Assembly (NCBI RefSeq): GCF_003033925.1
Contig: NZ_CP028365.1
Location: 2,728,001-2,792,000 of the forward strand
DNA length: 64,000 bases
Origin: Tannerella serpentiformis
Lineage (GTDB): Bacteria > Bacteroidota > Bacteroidia > Bacteroidales > Tannerellaceae
Reading direction: 5' to 3'
Shown: one piece after another, positions 1 to 7,878 of the stretch
Layout of the letters: the number at the start of each line of letters is the position of its first letter
How positions within the stretch are numbered: the first letter of the stretch is position 1
Program-made: the position numbers and the translations under genes
The notes under the pieces: model-generated
The model's input: only the letters and a program-made list of their open reading frames with translations
Told to the model about the DNA's origin: nothing
Database searches by the model: none

Positions 1-1
1 C

Positions 2-775
2 CGCGACACAGCCTTCGTGGGTTCTGCCGCCAGCGTCACCGAAAACGCCCTGACGGACTATTTCAACGCCGTCTTCCCCAACGTCCCGTACGACGTGGCC
101 GCCGCCGGCATCCGCAACCTGCTCGACCGTGCCGTCACGAATCGCGCCATGTACGCCTTCTTCACCTCCAAGATGGAGCAGTACCTCTTCAACCCGGCCT
201 CGCCCATGCGCAACGAGGAGTATTTCATTCCCACGCTGCAACACATGCTGGCCACCGACAGCCTCGACCGCTACCGTAAGGCCCGGGCGCAGGCCATGCT
301 CGAGGAGGTCGTGAAGAACCGCCCCGGCACACCCGCTGCGGACATTCATTATGCCACCGCAAGCGGCGGAACCGGCTCGCTCTACGCCCTGAAGACGGAC
401 TTTGTGCTCATCTTCTTCCACAACCTCGACTGCGGCAACTGCCGCCAGCTGGCCGCCGCCATCAGCGCCTCGCCCATCGTCAGCGAGCTGATGAAACGCG
501 GTCGACTGACCGTCTTGGCCATCTATCCGGACATGGCGGCCGACATGTGGCGCCAGTATCTGCCGCAGATGCCTTCCGCCTGGACGCACGGCTACGACCG
601 CGATCTGGAGATCGCCAACAACCACACCTACATCCTGCGTGTGTTGCCCGCGCTCTACCTCGTCGACCGCGACCACCGCGTGGTGATGAAAGACGCCGCC
701 TTCCCCTACGTCGAGCAATACTTGGCCAATATCCTCAACCCGCCCTCCCTCATGCAGCCGCGCGCTGCGCAATGA
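2..775 (+). CDS. DUF5106-like thioredoxin-fold protein (5' end outside window)
   Basis: The reading frame is open from the first bases of the window (RDTAFVGSAASV...), so the GTG at 17 is probably internal and the true start lies upstream. The visible part is about 257 residues. The N-terminal half is helical and resembles DUF5106 regions of Bacteroidales thiol proteins. The C-terminal half looks like a thioredoxin fold with a CxxC motif (DCGNC, about residue 140 of the visible part) and a late RVLPALYLVD segment that would supply the cis-proline. The family is usually exported and thought to take part in thiol/disulfide exchange, but the signal peptide is not visible here. The exact substrate is unknown. 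A hairpin separates it from the next gene. Confidence 0.7.
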   Translation, partial: RDTAFVGSAASVTENALTDYFNAVFPNVPYDVAAAGIRNLLDRAVTNRAMYAFFTSKMEQYLFNPASPMRNEEYFIPTLQHMLATDSLDRYRKARAQAMLEEVVKNRPGTPAADIHYATASGGTGSLYALKTDFVLIFFHNLDCGNCRQLAAAISASPIVSELMKRGRLTVLAIYPDMAADMWRQYLPQMPSAWTHGYDRDLEIANNHTYILRVLPALYLVDRDHRVVMKDAAFPYVEQYLANILNPPSLMQPRAAQ

Positions 776-780
776 ATCGG

Positions 781-813
781 TGCGCCCGTACCTATTATTA
801 TAGGTGGGGCGCA
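781..813 (+). promoter_or_regulatory. Hairpin between the thioredoxin-like gene and the adenosyltransferase gene
   Basis: Nested arms TGCGCCC/GGGCGCA and ACCTAT/ATAGGT enclose a 4-nt loop, followed by ATCCCCCATC rather than a T-run. It sits 37 bp before the adenosyltransferase ATG. It could be a weak terminator, an attenuator or an mRNA processing or stability structure. No cobalamin riboswitch core is recognisable. Confidence 0.5.
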
Positions 814-850
814 TCCCCCATCAACCATCCTCTCAAAAAAACAAAACGAA

Positions 851-1420
851 ATGAAGAAAAGCATCATCTACACCGGCGGTGGCGACAAAGGCACCACCGC
901 ACTCGTGGGCGGCTTTCGCGTGCCCAAAACCCATCCGCGGCTCGAAGCCTATGGCACCATCGACGAGCTCAATTCGCACATCGGCCTGCTCATGGCCGAC
1001 GTTGACGACCCCGAGACGCTCGACACGCTCCGCTTCGTGCAACACAAACTCTTCACCGTCGGCTCCTATCTGGCCACCGACCCCACCAAGACCGACTTCC
1101 GGATCGAGAGTCGCGTCACACCCGAGGCCATCCAACGCATCGAGTCGGCCATCGACCGCATCGACGGCCAGCTGCCCCGCCTGAACGCCTTCGTGCTGCC
1201 CGGTGGCAACCGCGCCTCGGCTCAGGCGCACGTTTGCCGCACCGTCTGCCGCCGCGCCGAGCGTTGCATCTATCGACTGACCGAGACCGGCGCTGAGGTC
1301 GAGGAGCCCGTCCTCATCTTCATGAACCGCCTTTCGGATTTGCTCTTCGTCATCGGTCGCAACGAGTGCGTCCGCCGTGGCGACGACGAAATCATCTGGG
1401 ACAGCAAGGAAGGCGCCTGA
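851..1420 (+). CDS. PduO-type cob(I)alamin adenosyltransferase
   Basis: This 189-residue protein has the normal length of the family. It transfers the adenosyl group of ATP to cob(I)alamin to make coenzyme B12 in the cytoplasm. Diagnostic features are the N-terminal ATP-binding motif TGGGDKGTT (about residues 8-16), the YGTIDELNSHIGL helix, and the C-terminal FMNRLSDLLFVIGR segment with the family Arg/Asn signature. The ATG follows an A-rich leader without a strong Shine-Dalgarno site, which is usual for Bacteroidetes. It is probably a single gene: a hairpin precedes it and a tandem array follows it. No B12 biosynthesis genes are nearby. Confidence 0.93.
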   Translation: MKKSIIYTGGGDKGTTALVGGFRVPKTHPRLEAYGTIDELNSHIGLLMADVDDPETLDTLRFVQHKLFTVGSYLATDPTKTDFRIESRVTPEAIQRIESAIDRIDGQLPRLNAFVLPGGNRASAQAHVCRTVCRRAERCIYRLTETGAEVEEPVLIFMNRLSDLLFVIGRNECVRRGDDEIIWDSKEGA

Positions 1421-1468
1421 GGCGGCGGGATCAACTGTCGATCGCCTTCCCCCGTCCCGCGGCGGGAC

Positions 1469-2001
1469 GGCGTCTCAATGGTCATTTGGGTCTCGTCCCG
1501 TGGCGGGACGGCGTCTCAATGGTCATTTGGGTCTCGTCCCGTGGCGGGACGGCGTCTCAATGGCCATTTTGGTCTCGTCATGCGGCATGATGGCGTCTCA
1601 ATGGCCATTTTGGTCTCATCCCGTGGCGGGATGGCGTCTCAACGGCCATTTTGGTCTCGTCATGCGGCATGATGGCGTCTCAATGGCCATTTTGGTCTCG
1701 TCATGCGACATGACGGCGTCTCAATGGCCATTTTGGCCTCGTCATGCGACATGACGGCGTCTCAATGGCCATTTTGGCCTCGTCATGCGGCATGATGGCG
1801 TCTCAACGGCCATTTTGGTCTCGTCATGCGACATGATGGCGTCTCAATGGCCATTTTGGCCTCGTCATGCGACATGATGGCGTCTCAATGGCCATTTTGG
1901 TCTCGTCATGCGGCATGATGGCGTCTCAATGGCCATTTTGGTCTCGTCATGCGGCATGACAGCGTCTCAATGGCCATTTTGGCCTCGTCATGCGACATGA
2001 T
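1469..2001. repeat. Tandem array A: 13 units of exactly 41 bp
   Basis: Units begin at 1469 and recur every 41 bp (1510, 1551, 1592 ... 1961). Each unit has two palindromes: AATGGCCATT (AATGGTCATT in the first two units) and a second with arms that vary between units. The second occurs as GTCCCG/CGGGAC, ATCCCG/CGGGAT, GTCATG/CATGAC and GTCATGC/GCATGAT, so both arms change together. The two palindrome centres are about half a unit apart. There is no unique spacer, so this is not a CRISPR. It lies between the adenosyltransferase stop and the promoter of the DUF2795 gene. Confidence 0.97.
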
Positions 2002-2056
2002 GACAGGGACGCATCCGGCATTTTTCGCTTTTCGTTTTCCATTCCTCGCTTATGGC

Positions 2057-2086
2057 TTGCAAGTGATTATATTAAGTCTACTTTTG
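2057..2086 (+). promoter_or_regulatory. Bacteroidetes-type promoter for the DUF2795 gene
   Basis: A TTGC element at 2057-2060 is followed after 18 bp by TACTTTTG at 2079-2086, matching the Bacteroidetes -33 TTG / -7 TAnnTTTG pattern. The start codon is at 2168. The promoter lies just downstream of array A. Confidence 0.55.
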
Positions 2087-2167
2087 CGCGCCTTTCACGT
2101 GGGGGCACTTCGCCTGCACGGAGAGAAGGATAAATGACAATCTAAACAGTATAAAAAAGGAGACTTC

Positions 2168-2389
2168 ATGTATTGGACATTAGAGTTGGCTTCCAAACTG
2201 GAAGATGCCCCTTGGCCTGCCTCCAAGGACGAGTTGATTGACTACGCGCAACGTTCCGGCGCCCCGCTCGAGGTGATCGAGAACCTGCAAGAAATGGAGG
2301 ATGAAGGCGAGGTCTACGAAAGCATAGAGGACATATGGCCGGATTACCCCAGTAAGGAAGATTTCTTCTTCAACGAAGAGGAATATTGA
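2168..2389 (+). CDS. Small acidic DUF2795 family protein
   Basis: This 73-residue, strongly acidic cytoplasmic protein begins MYWTLELASKLEDAPWPA and contains the conserved core PASKDELIDYAQRSGAPLEVIENL and the C-terminal IWPDYPSKEDFFFNEEEY. The sequence matches the short DUF2795 proteins conserved in most Bacteroidales, so I regard it as a real and highly conserved gene. Its function is unknown. An AAAAAGGAGA ribosome-binding site at 2154-2163 fixes the start. It is a single-gene unit with its own promoter and a strong terminator at 2408-2443. Confidence 0.88.
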   Translation: MYWTLELASKLEDAPWPASKDELIDYAQRSGAPLEVIENLQEMEDEGEVYESIEDIWPDYPSKEDFFFNEEEY

Positions 2390-2407
2390 AACCGAGAGAA
2401 AATGATG

Positions 2408-2443
2408 GAGCTGCAGGCCAATGCGCGCTTGCAGCTCTTTTTT
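2408..2443 (+). terminator. Rho-independent terminator after the DUF2795 gene
   Basis: GAGCTGCA (2408-2415) pairs with TGCAGCTC (2430-2437) and is followed by a T-run. Confidence 0.9.
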
Positions 2444-2515
2444 CGTTTGTTCGGATACAATTTTACCCGCCTGTGATGAGTTGTATTATACGCATCCCCC
2501 CCGTGTAGGTTGAGA

Positions 2516-3499
2516 ATGAAGAATTATCGTTTTTGGACACTCTGGCTTAACCTCCTGCTGTGTGCGACGGTCGTCGTGGCGCAGACGGACGCCCCGCTGA
2601 ACCATTATTTCACGGCCATGACGGCCTACAACCCCGCCGCGGTGGGAATGCAAAGCGAGATCAAGGCCACGGCCCTCTACCGCCTGCAATGGGTCGGGCT
2701 GGACGAGGGCGCACCCAAATCCATCTTCGTAGCTGCCGATATGCCTTATCGCTTCCGAGAGACGCAAAACGGCGTCGGCATCATCCTCTTCAACGACGAC
2801 AAAAGCACCCTCTATAAAGATATGTACGCCGCTGCGCAGCTGGCTCACAAGCGACGCCTCGGCAAGGGCACACTCAGCATCGGCCTGCAAGTGGGCATGA
2901 TTAATAGCACCTATCAAGGCTCCAAAGCGCGTCCCGTACCCGAAGGTGCGGACGGAAGTGCGGACCATGCGTCCGAGGACGACGCCATCCCTAAGGAAGA
3001 CCTTACGGCCAAGGGCCTCGACCTGGCCGCCGGAGTGATGTACTCCACCGACAGATACTACATCGGCCTGGCCTCGACCCATCTCACGGCCCCCACACTG
3101 CAGCTGAACGACAACTTCGGACGTAAGGTGATGCGCGAATACAATTTGATGGCAGGATACAATATCGCTCTGCGCAACCCGTTGGTGGAATTGCGTCCGT
3201 CGCTGCTGGTGCGGTCTGATCTGCACATGTCAGTCGGCGACGTGACCCTCAGAGCCATTTATAAGAAGATGTTCAACGGGGGGCTCGGCGTGCGTGTCAC
3301 GGACAGCGGTACGACAAATGGCATCCTCTATCTGGGCGCCGACATTGCCGGCTTTCGCGTCAGCTACGCGTATGAATATCCCTTTTCAGCGCTCTCCCGA
3401 ACGACCTTCGGCAGTCACGAAGCCGTCGTCACCTATCGCCTGCAGCTGAACCTGCCCAAGGGGGGGCGAAACAGGCACAAGAGCATCAGAATATTGTAA
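2516..3499 (+). CDS. porP: Type IX secretion system outer-membrane protein PorP (PorP/SprF family)
   Basis: This 327-residue protein has an N-terminal signal peptide (hydrophobic LWLNLLLCATVVVAQ, cleavage near VAQ-TDA), then the PorP/SprF core beginning LNHYFTAMTAYNPAAVGM and a series of amphipathic strands ending in a typical outer-membrane barrel (VSYAYEYPFSALSR...GSHEAVVTYRL). I chose the ATG at 2516 over the in-frame TTG at 2510 because it places a basic residue run directly before the hydrophobic core. The family forms an outer-membrane barrel that delivers or anchors T9SS cargo. It is the first gene of the porPKLMN operon, 27 bp before porK. Confidence 0.93.
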   Translation: MKNYRFWTLWLNLLLCATVVVAQTDAPLNHYFTAMTAYNPAAVGMQSEIKATALYRLQWVGLDEGAPKSIFVAADMPYRFRETQNGVGIILFNDDKSTLYKDMYAAAQLAHKRRLGKGTLSIGLQVGMINSTYQGSKARPVPEGADGSADHASEDDAIPKEDLTAKGLDLAAGVMYSTDRYYIGLASTHLTAPTLQLNDNFGRKVMREYNLMAGYNIALRNPLVELRPSLLVRSDLHMSVGDVTLRAIYKKMFNGGLGVRVTDSGTTNGILYLGADIAGFRVSYAYEYPFSALSRTTFGSHEAVVTYRLQLNLPKGGRNRHKSIRIL

Positions 3500-3526
3500 G
3501 ACAGAGAATATAGACACATAGAGACG

Positions 3527-4984
3527 ATGATAAAGAAGATAGCGATCATGGGCGTGGCGGCATGGCTGCTTACAGCGTGCGGGAAAATGCTTTCCGGTGA
3601 CGGTGGCGAACTGGTCGGCGCCAGAATGGCCTCCTACAACGAGCCGAGCCCTTACGGGATGGTGCTCATCAAACGCGGATCCTTTGAGATGGGACCTTCT
3701 GACAGAGACAGTTTGTGGGGATTCGAGCCGGATACGCGCGGCGTCTCGTTCGAATCTTTTTGGATGGACGAGACGGAAATCACCAACGCCCAGTATCGCC
3801 AATTCGTTTACTGGGTGCGCGACTCCATCATCCGCACCCGTCTGGCCGATCCAGCTTACGGCGGCAACGAGCTCTTTATGATCACCGAGGATAAGTTCGG
3901 AGACCCCGTCACACCGCACCTCGACTGGTCGCGCCCCATCCCCTGGAAGCGCGCTAACGAAGACGAGCGCCGCGCCATCGAGAGTGTCTACTACACGCAT
4001 CCCGTGACGGGCGATCGCAGTCTTGACGCCCGACAGATGAACTACAAATACGAATGGTTTGACTACACCGCCGCCGCGCTGCGTCGCAATCGCATCGATC
4101 CAGCCGAACGCGAGCGCAACACGGACTATCAAGTCGATCCGAACGAGGTGGTGATGATCTCCAAAGACACCGCCTTCTTCGACGCCGAAGGGCGCCCCGT
4201 CAATCAGACCATCACGCGCCCCCTCAGTAGCCCGTTCGACTTCCTCAATACGCGCATTGTCAATATCTACCCCGACGAGACGAGCTGGGTGAACGATTTC
4301 AAGAATGCCCATAACGAGCCGTATCTGAAGATGTATTTCACGCATCCGGGCTACGACGATTATCCCGTCGTGGGCGTATCGTGGGAGCAGGCCGAGGCCT
4401 TTTGCGTATGGCGTACGGAGTACTATAAGAAGTCGGCTAACCTGCCGCCGGGCACCGTGATCGAACCTTTCCGACTGCCGACTGAGGGCGAGTGGGAATA
4501 CGCTGCCCGTGCCGGCAAGAGTGAGAACAAATATCCCTGGTCGACCAACGAATTGCAGAACGCCAAGGGCTGCTTTATGGCCAACTTCAAGCCGGGCGAT
4601 GGCAACTACACCGAGGATGGTCACCTGATCACTTCACGCGTGGCCACCTTCGCCCCGAACGAGTTCGGACTCTATGACATGGCCGGCAACGTGGCCGAAT
4701 GGACCTCATCGGTCTACACCGAATCAGGCCTCAGTCAGACGAGCGATCTCAATCCTGACCTGCACTATCACGCCGCCAAAGAAGACCCCTACGAAATGAA
4801 GAAGAAGGTGGTCCGCGGTGGATCGTGGAAAGACGTAGCCGAGTTTATCCGTTCCGACCGTCGCACGTTTGAGTATCAGAACGAGACGCGCTCCTACATC
4901 GGCTTCCGCTGTGTTCGCACACAGGTCGGATTCTCCAATGCCAAAGGCAAGGGCAACAGCAACAAGAGCAAAAAGAAGAAGTAA
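3527..4984 (+). CDS. porK: T9SS outer-membrane ring lipoprotein PorK/GldK
   Basis: This 485-residue lipoprotein has lipobox LTAC with Cys18 as the lipidation site. The rest is a formylglycine-generating-enzyme (sulfatase-modifying) fold: the MVLIKRGSFEMG start of the domain near residue 46, the MDETEITNAQYRQFVYWV motif, GVSWEQAEAFCVWR, RLPTEGEWEYAARAG, and the C-terminal GLYDMAGNVAEWTSSVY...VVRGGSWKD...GFRCVR. In T9SS this fold is structural: PorK and PorN form large periplasmic rings under the outer membrane. The tail is Lys/Ser-rich. It is in an operon with porP and porL, 34 bp apart from the latter. Confidence 0.95.
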   Translation: MIKKIAIMGVAAWLLTACGKMLSGDGGELVGARMASYNEPSPYGMVLIKRGSFEMGPSDRDSLWGFEPDTRGVSFESFWMDETEITNAQYRQFVYWVRDSIIRTRLADPAYGGNELFMITEDKFGDPVTPHLDWSRPIPWKRANEDERRAIESVYYTHPVTGDRSLDARQMNYKYEWFDYTAAALRRNRIDPAERERNTDYQVDPNEVVMISKDTAFFDAEGRPVNQTITRPLSSPFDFLNTRIVNIYPDETSWVNDFKNAHNEPYLKMYFTHPGYDDYPVVGVSWEQAEAFCVWRTEYYKKSANLPPGTVIEPFRLPTEGEWEYAARAGKSENKYPWSTNELQNAKGCFMANFKPGDGNYTEDGHLITSRVATFAPNEFGLYDMAGNVAEWTSSVYTESGLSQTSDLNPDLHYHAAKEDPYEMKKKVVRGGSWKDVAEFIRSDRRTFEYQNETRSYIGFRCVRTQVGFSNAKGKGNSNKSKKKK

Positions 4985-5018
4985 ACACTTATCCCCCCTC
5001 CAATAATTAATCAGCGAT

Positions 5019-6176
5019 ATGGGAAAATATAGAAGATATAAGAACCGGATGGAGATGTTCCTCTCGTCCGAAAACGGCAAACGGACGTTGAACTTTGTCT
5101 ATAGCTGGGGCGCATCCATCGTCATCATCGGCGCATTGTTCAAGATCCTGCACCACCCGCTGGGCAGCCCCATCCTGTCCGTGGCGATGGTTACGGAGGC
5201 CCTCGTGTTCTTCATTTCAGCCTTTGAGCGACCGTCCAACGAATACCATTGGGAAGAGGTCTTCCCCGTGTTGAAGTCCAAGAATCCACTCGACCGACCC
5301 GAGTTCGGCGGCAGTGGCAATGGCGGGAGCAACGGCGGCGGATCGATTGTAGTCGGCGACTTGTCCGGTCTGCAAGGTCTTGGCGGTAGCGACAGCAGCC
5401 AGGGTCTGGGCGGCAGCTCGATTGTCCTCGGCGATTTGTCGGGCTTGCAGGGCGGAGGCGGTGCGCCGCTCACAGGCAATGCACGCGCGGCTCGTAGCGC
5501 TGAGATCGGTATGGCGGCGATGGGGCTGAATGTTTCCGAGGAGGATACGCGCAGCCTTAGCGAGAGCATTAAGAAGCTGGGTGACGCCGCCGAGCAGATC
5601 GCTCACATGGCCGACCTGACGGAGGCTACAAAGACCTACATCGAGCAGATCACGGGTGTATCGGCCAACTTGGAGCGCTTCAGCACCGTGACGCAATCGC
5701 TGAGCGACGTATCCGACACGATCGTCAATTCCTATCGCTCCATTGCTGCGGCCACGACGACCGAGGGCACGGAGGAGCAGACCGTCGGTTATGTGCAGCA
5801 GATGGAGCAACTCAATCGCAGCCTCTCGGGCATGAACGAGTTCTATTCGGCCCACCTCGACGGTCTCCGTGCGCAGATGGACACCATCCGACAGATCAAC
5901 GACGGCTTGGGTCGCATCCGTGACATGTACAACAACTCCGTGATGGACAGTACCGCCTTCCGCAACGAGAACGAACGTATGGCGCAACTGCTCTCGCAGC
6001 TGAATCAGGTCTACGGCCGACTCTTGCAGGCCATGACGATTAACATGGCGGCTCCGGGTGGCAACATGTATCCCCCGCAGCAGCCCATGTATCCGCCCCA
6101 AGGTGCACCGGCCGCCTATCCGCCGCAGGGTGGCTACGCGCAACAGCCGCCCTACACACAACAGCCGATGAGATAA
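5019..6176 (+). CDS. porL: T9SS inner-membrane motor protein PorL/GldL
   Basis: This 385-residue protein has two N-terminal membrane helices (about residues 26-44 and 50-68). The second carries a buried glutamate (E60), which in the GldL/PorL family belongs to the proton path of the GldLM motor. The cytoplasmic part is mostly helical coiled coil (residues 165-340). Residues 97-149 are an unusual Gly/Ser-rich linker containing two near-copies of SIVVGDLSGLQG (109-120 and 134-145). I infer this is why the protein is longer than the roughly 200-310 residues usual for the family. The C-terminus is Pro/Gln/Tyr-rich (YPPQG-type repeats). It is in an operon, 37 bp before porM. Confidence 0.94.
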   Translation: MGKYRRYKNRMEMFLSSENGKRTLNFVYSWGASIVIIGALFKILHHPLGSPILSVAMVTEALVFFISAFERPSNEYHWEEVFPVLKSKNPLDRPEFGGSGNGGSNGGGSIVVGDLSGLQGLGGSDSSQGLGGSSIVLGDLSGLQGGGGAPLTGNARAARSAEIGMAAMGLNVSEEDTRSLSESIKKLGDAAEQIAHMADLTEATKTYIEQITGVSANLERFSTVTQSLSDVSDTIVNSYRSIAAATTTEGTEEQTVGYVQQMEQLNRSLSGMNEFYSAHLDGLRAQMDTIRQINDGLGRIRDMYNNSVMDSTAFRNENERMAQLLSQLNQVYGRLLQAMTINMAAPGGNMYPPQQPMYPPQGAPAAYPPQGGYAQQPPYTQQPMR

Positions 6177-6213
6177 TAGTCGACGAACAGAGACCGATCT
6201 ACCCCACAGTATA

Positions 6214-7782
6214 ATGTCAGGAATATCAAACAATCCCAATTCTCCGCGCCAGAAGATGATCAATCTGATGTACCTCGTTTTCATTGCCATGATGGCCATG
6301 AACGATACATCGTCAGAGGTGCTCAGCGGGTTCGAGCTGGTGGAGAAAAGCCTGCGCGAATCTGCCGCTACGGCCGCCGATCGCAACCGCAAAACGCTGG
6401 AGGAATTGGAGGCCGCCAATCGGGTGAACCCGACCAAGGTCGGCGAGTGGTACAAGAAAGGCGTGGAGGTCAAGAAGCAGTCCGACGAACTCTTCGAGTA
6501 CATCCAGCAACTCAAGCTCCGCATCATTCGCCAAGCCGACGGAAAGGATGCGAACGTGGACCAATTACAACACAAGGAAGACCTCGACGCCGCGTCGGAG
6601 ATTATGCTCTCACCGATGGGCAGCGAGGCTGCTAAGCTGAAGAAGCGACTGGAGGCTTACCGCGCGGCGATGAGTCGCATGGTGGACGACCCCGAGAAAC
6701 GCACCATGTTGGAGCGGGCGATCGACACGAAGGTGCCCGGCAAGTCGGGCCTCAACCTACGCTCTTGGGAGACGGCGCTCTTTGAGAACATGCCCATGGC
6801 GTCGGCTGTCACCATACTGACGAAGTATCAGAACGACATCCGCTACGTCGAGGGCGAGGCCCTCGCGTCCATCGCTCGCAGCGTGGATGTGGGCGACTAT
6901 CGCGTGAATAAGATCGTGGCGCAGGTGGTGCCCAAGAGTCAGATTGTCATGAGCGGCACACCCTACGAAGCGGCCATCGTCCTCTCGGCCATCGACTCCA
7001 CGCAGCGCCCGCAACTCTTCATCGGTCCGCGCGGCAGCGAGCGCGAGGTGGTCGGCTATGACGGCACGTACACCGTCGGCACCGGATCGACCGGCACGTT
7101 CCCCGTCCAGGGCTACCTCAAGGTGCCCGGCAAGGATCCGTATTACTTCAGCAGCGAATACTCCGTATCGGCCAAGACGGCCACCGTGGCATCGGCCCTG
7201 ATGCGTGTCCTTTACGCCGGCCGTGTGCGAGAGAACGAGATCGAGATCGCTGTGCCGGGCGTGGCCAGTGGCGACGTGACGGCCACGATGACCAACGGCC
7301 AGATCCGCACCGAGAACGGCAAGCGCTACGCCGTGCCCAACATGGGCGCTCGCGAGGCGGTGATCTCCGTATCGGCTAAGATCGGCGGCGTATCGGCCAA
7401 GATCGGCGACTTCACCTTCAAGGTGCGCCAACTGCCCAAGGCTCAGCCCTACATCTTATATAAGGATGCCAACGGCACCACGCGTAAGTTCACCGGCGGA
7501 CGCATTTCCAAGCGCGCCCTGCTCGACGCCGTCGGCCTGCAATCGGCCATCGACGACGGCATCCTCGACATCGAGTGCCGCGTGAAGCAGTTCACGCTCA
7601 CCTACTCCGACTCGATGGGCAACTCGCTCATGGAGGTGTCGCAGGGCGGCTCCTTCACCGAGCGGCAGAAGAACTACATCCGCAACCTGCAACGCGGCAA
7701 GCAGTTCTACATCAAGTCCGTCTCCGTCACGCCCGAAGGCGTAGAGCAAGAGCCGATCGTCTTCGACGTCATTGTGCAGTAA
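6214..7782 (+). CDS. porM: T9SS motor/periplasmic shaft protein PorM/GldM
   Basis: This 522-residue protein has a single N-terminal membrane helix (about residues 15-32, MINLMYLVFIAMMAMN) followed by a long periplasmic part: a helical bundle to about residue 220, then successive beta-rich domains (SQIVMSGTPYEAAIVLSA onward) as known for GldM/PorM. The short cytoplasmic N-terminus and the helix make up the PorLM motor with PorL, and the periplasmic dimer reaches the PorKN ring. The sequence PRQKMINLMYLVF is the family N-terminal signature. It has normal length with no disruption. It is the fourth gene of the operon. Confidence 0.95.
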   Translation: MSGISNNPNSPRQKMINLMYLVFIAMMAMNDTSSEVLSGFELVEKSLRESAATAADRNRKTLEELEAANRVNPTKVGEWYKKGVEVKKQSDELFEYIQQLKLRIIRQADGKDANVDQLQHKEDLDAASEIMLSPMGSEAAKLKKRLEAYRAAMSRMVDDPEKRTMLERAIDTKVPGKSGLNLRSWETALFENMPMASAVTILTKYQNDIRYVEGEALASIARSVDVGDYRVNKIVAQVVPKSQIVMSGTPYEAAIVLSAIDSTQRPQLFIGPRGSEREVVGYDGTYTVGTGSTGTFPVQGYLKVPGKDPYYFSSEYSVSAKTATVASALMRVLYAGRVRENEIEIAVPGVASGDVTATMTNGQIRTENGKRYAVPNMGAREAVISVSAKIGGVSAKIGDFTFKVRQLPKAQPYILYKDANGTTRKFTGGRISKRALLDAVGLQSAIDDGILDIECRVKQFTLTYSDSMGNSLMEVSQGGSFTERQKNYIRNLQRGKQFYIKSVSVTPEGVEQEPIVFDVIVQ

Positions 7783-7878
7783 GAGGGTAGTTAGAAGTAG
7801 TAAGAGGGTTGTTAGAAGTGGGCTTCAACGTCGCTCAAACAGATAAACGCATAAACAGATAAACAGATAAACGAAGAC
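7783..7878 (+). repeat. porM-porN intergenic short direct repeats
   Basis: The gap contains two imperfect copies of AGAGGGT(A/T)GTTAGAAGT at about 7783 and 7803, then CAGATAAAC repeated three times between 7840 and 7872 plus a CATAAAC variant. Effect on porN expression is unknown. It is the longest gap in the operon. Confidence 0.7.

Noticed and set aside
1366-1760. Overlapping open frames running through array A
   Set aside because: They consist of translated 41-bp repeats, shift meaning between frames, and lack a ribosome-binding site or non-repetitive body.
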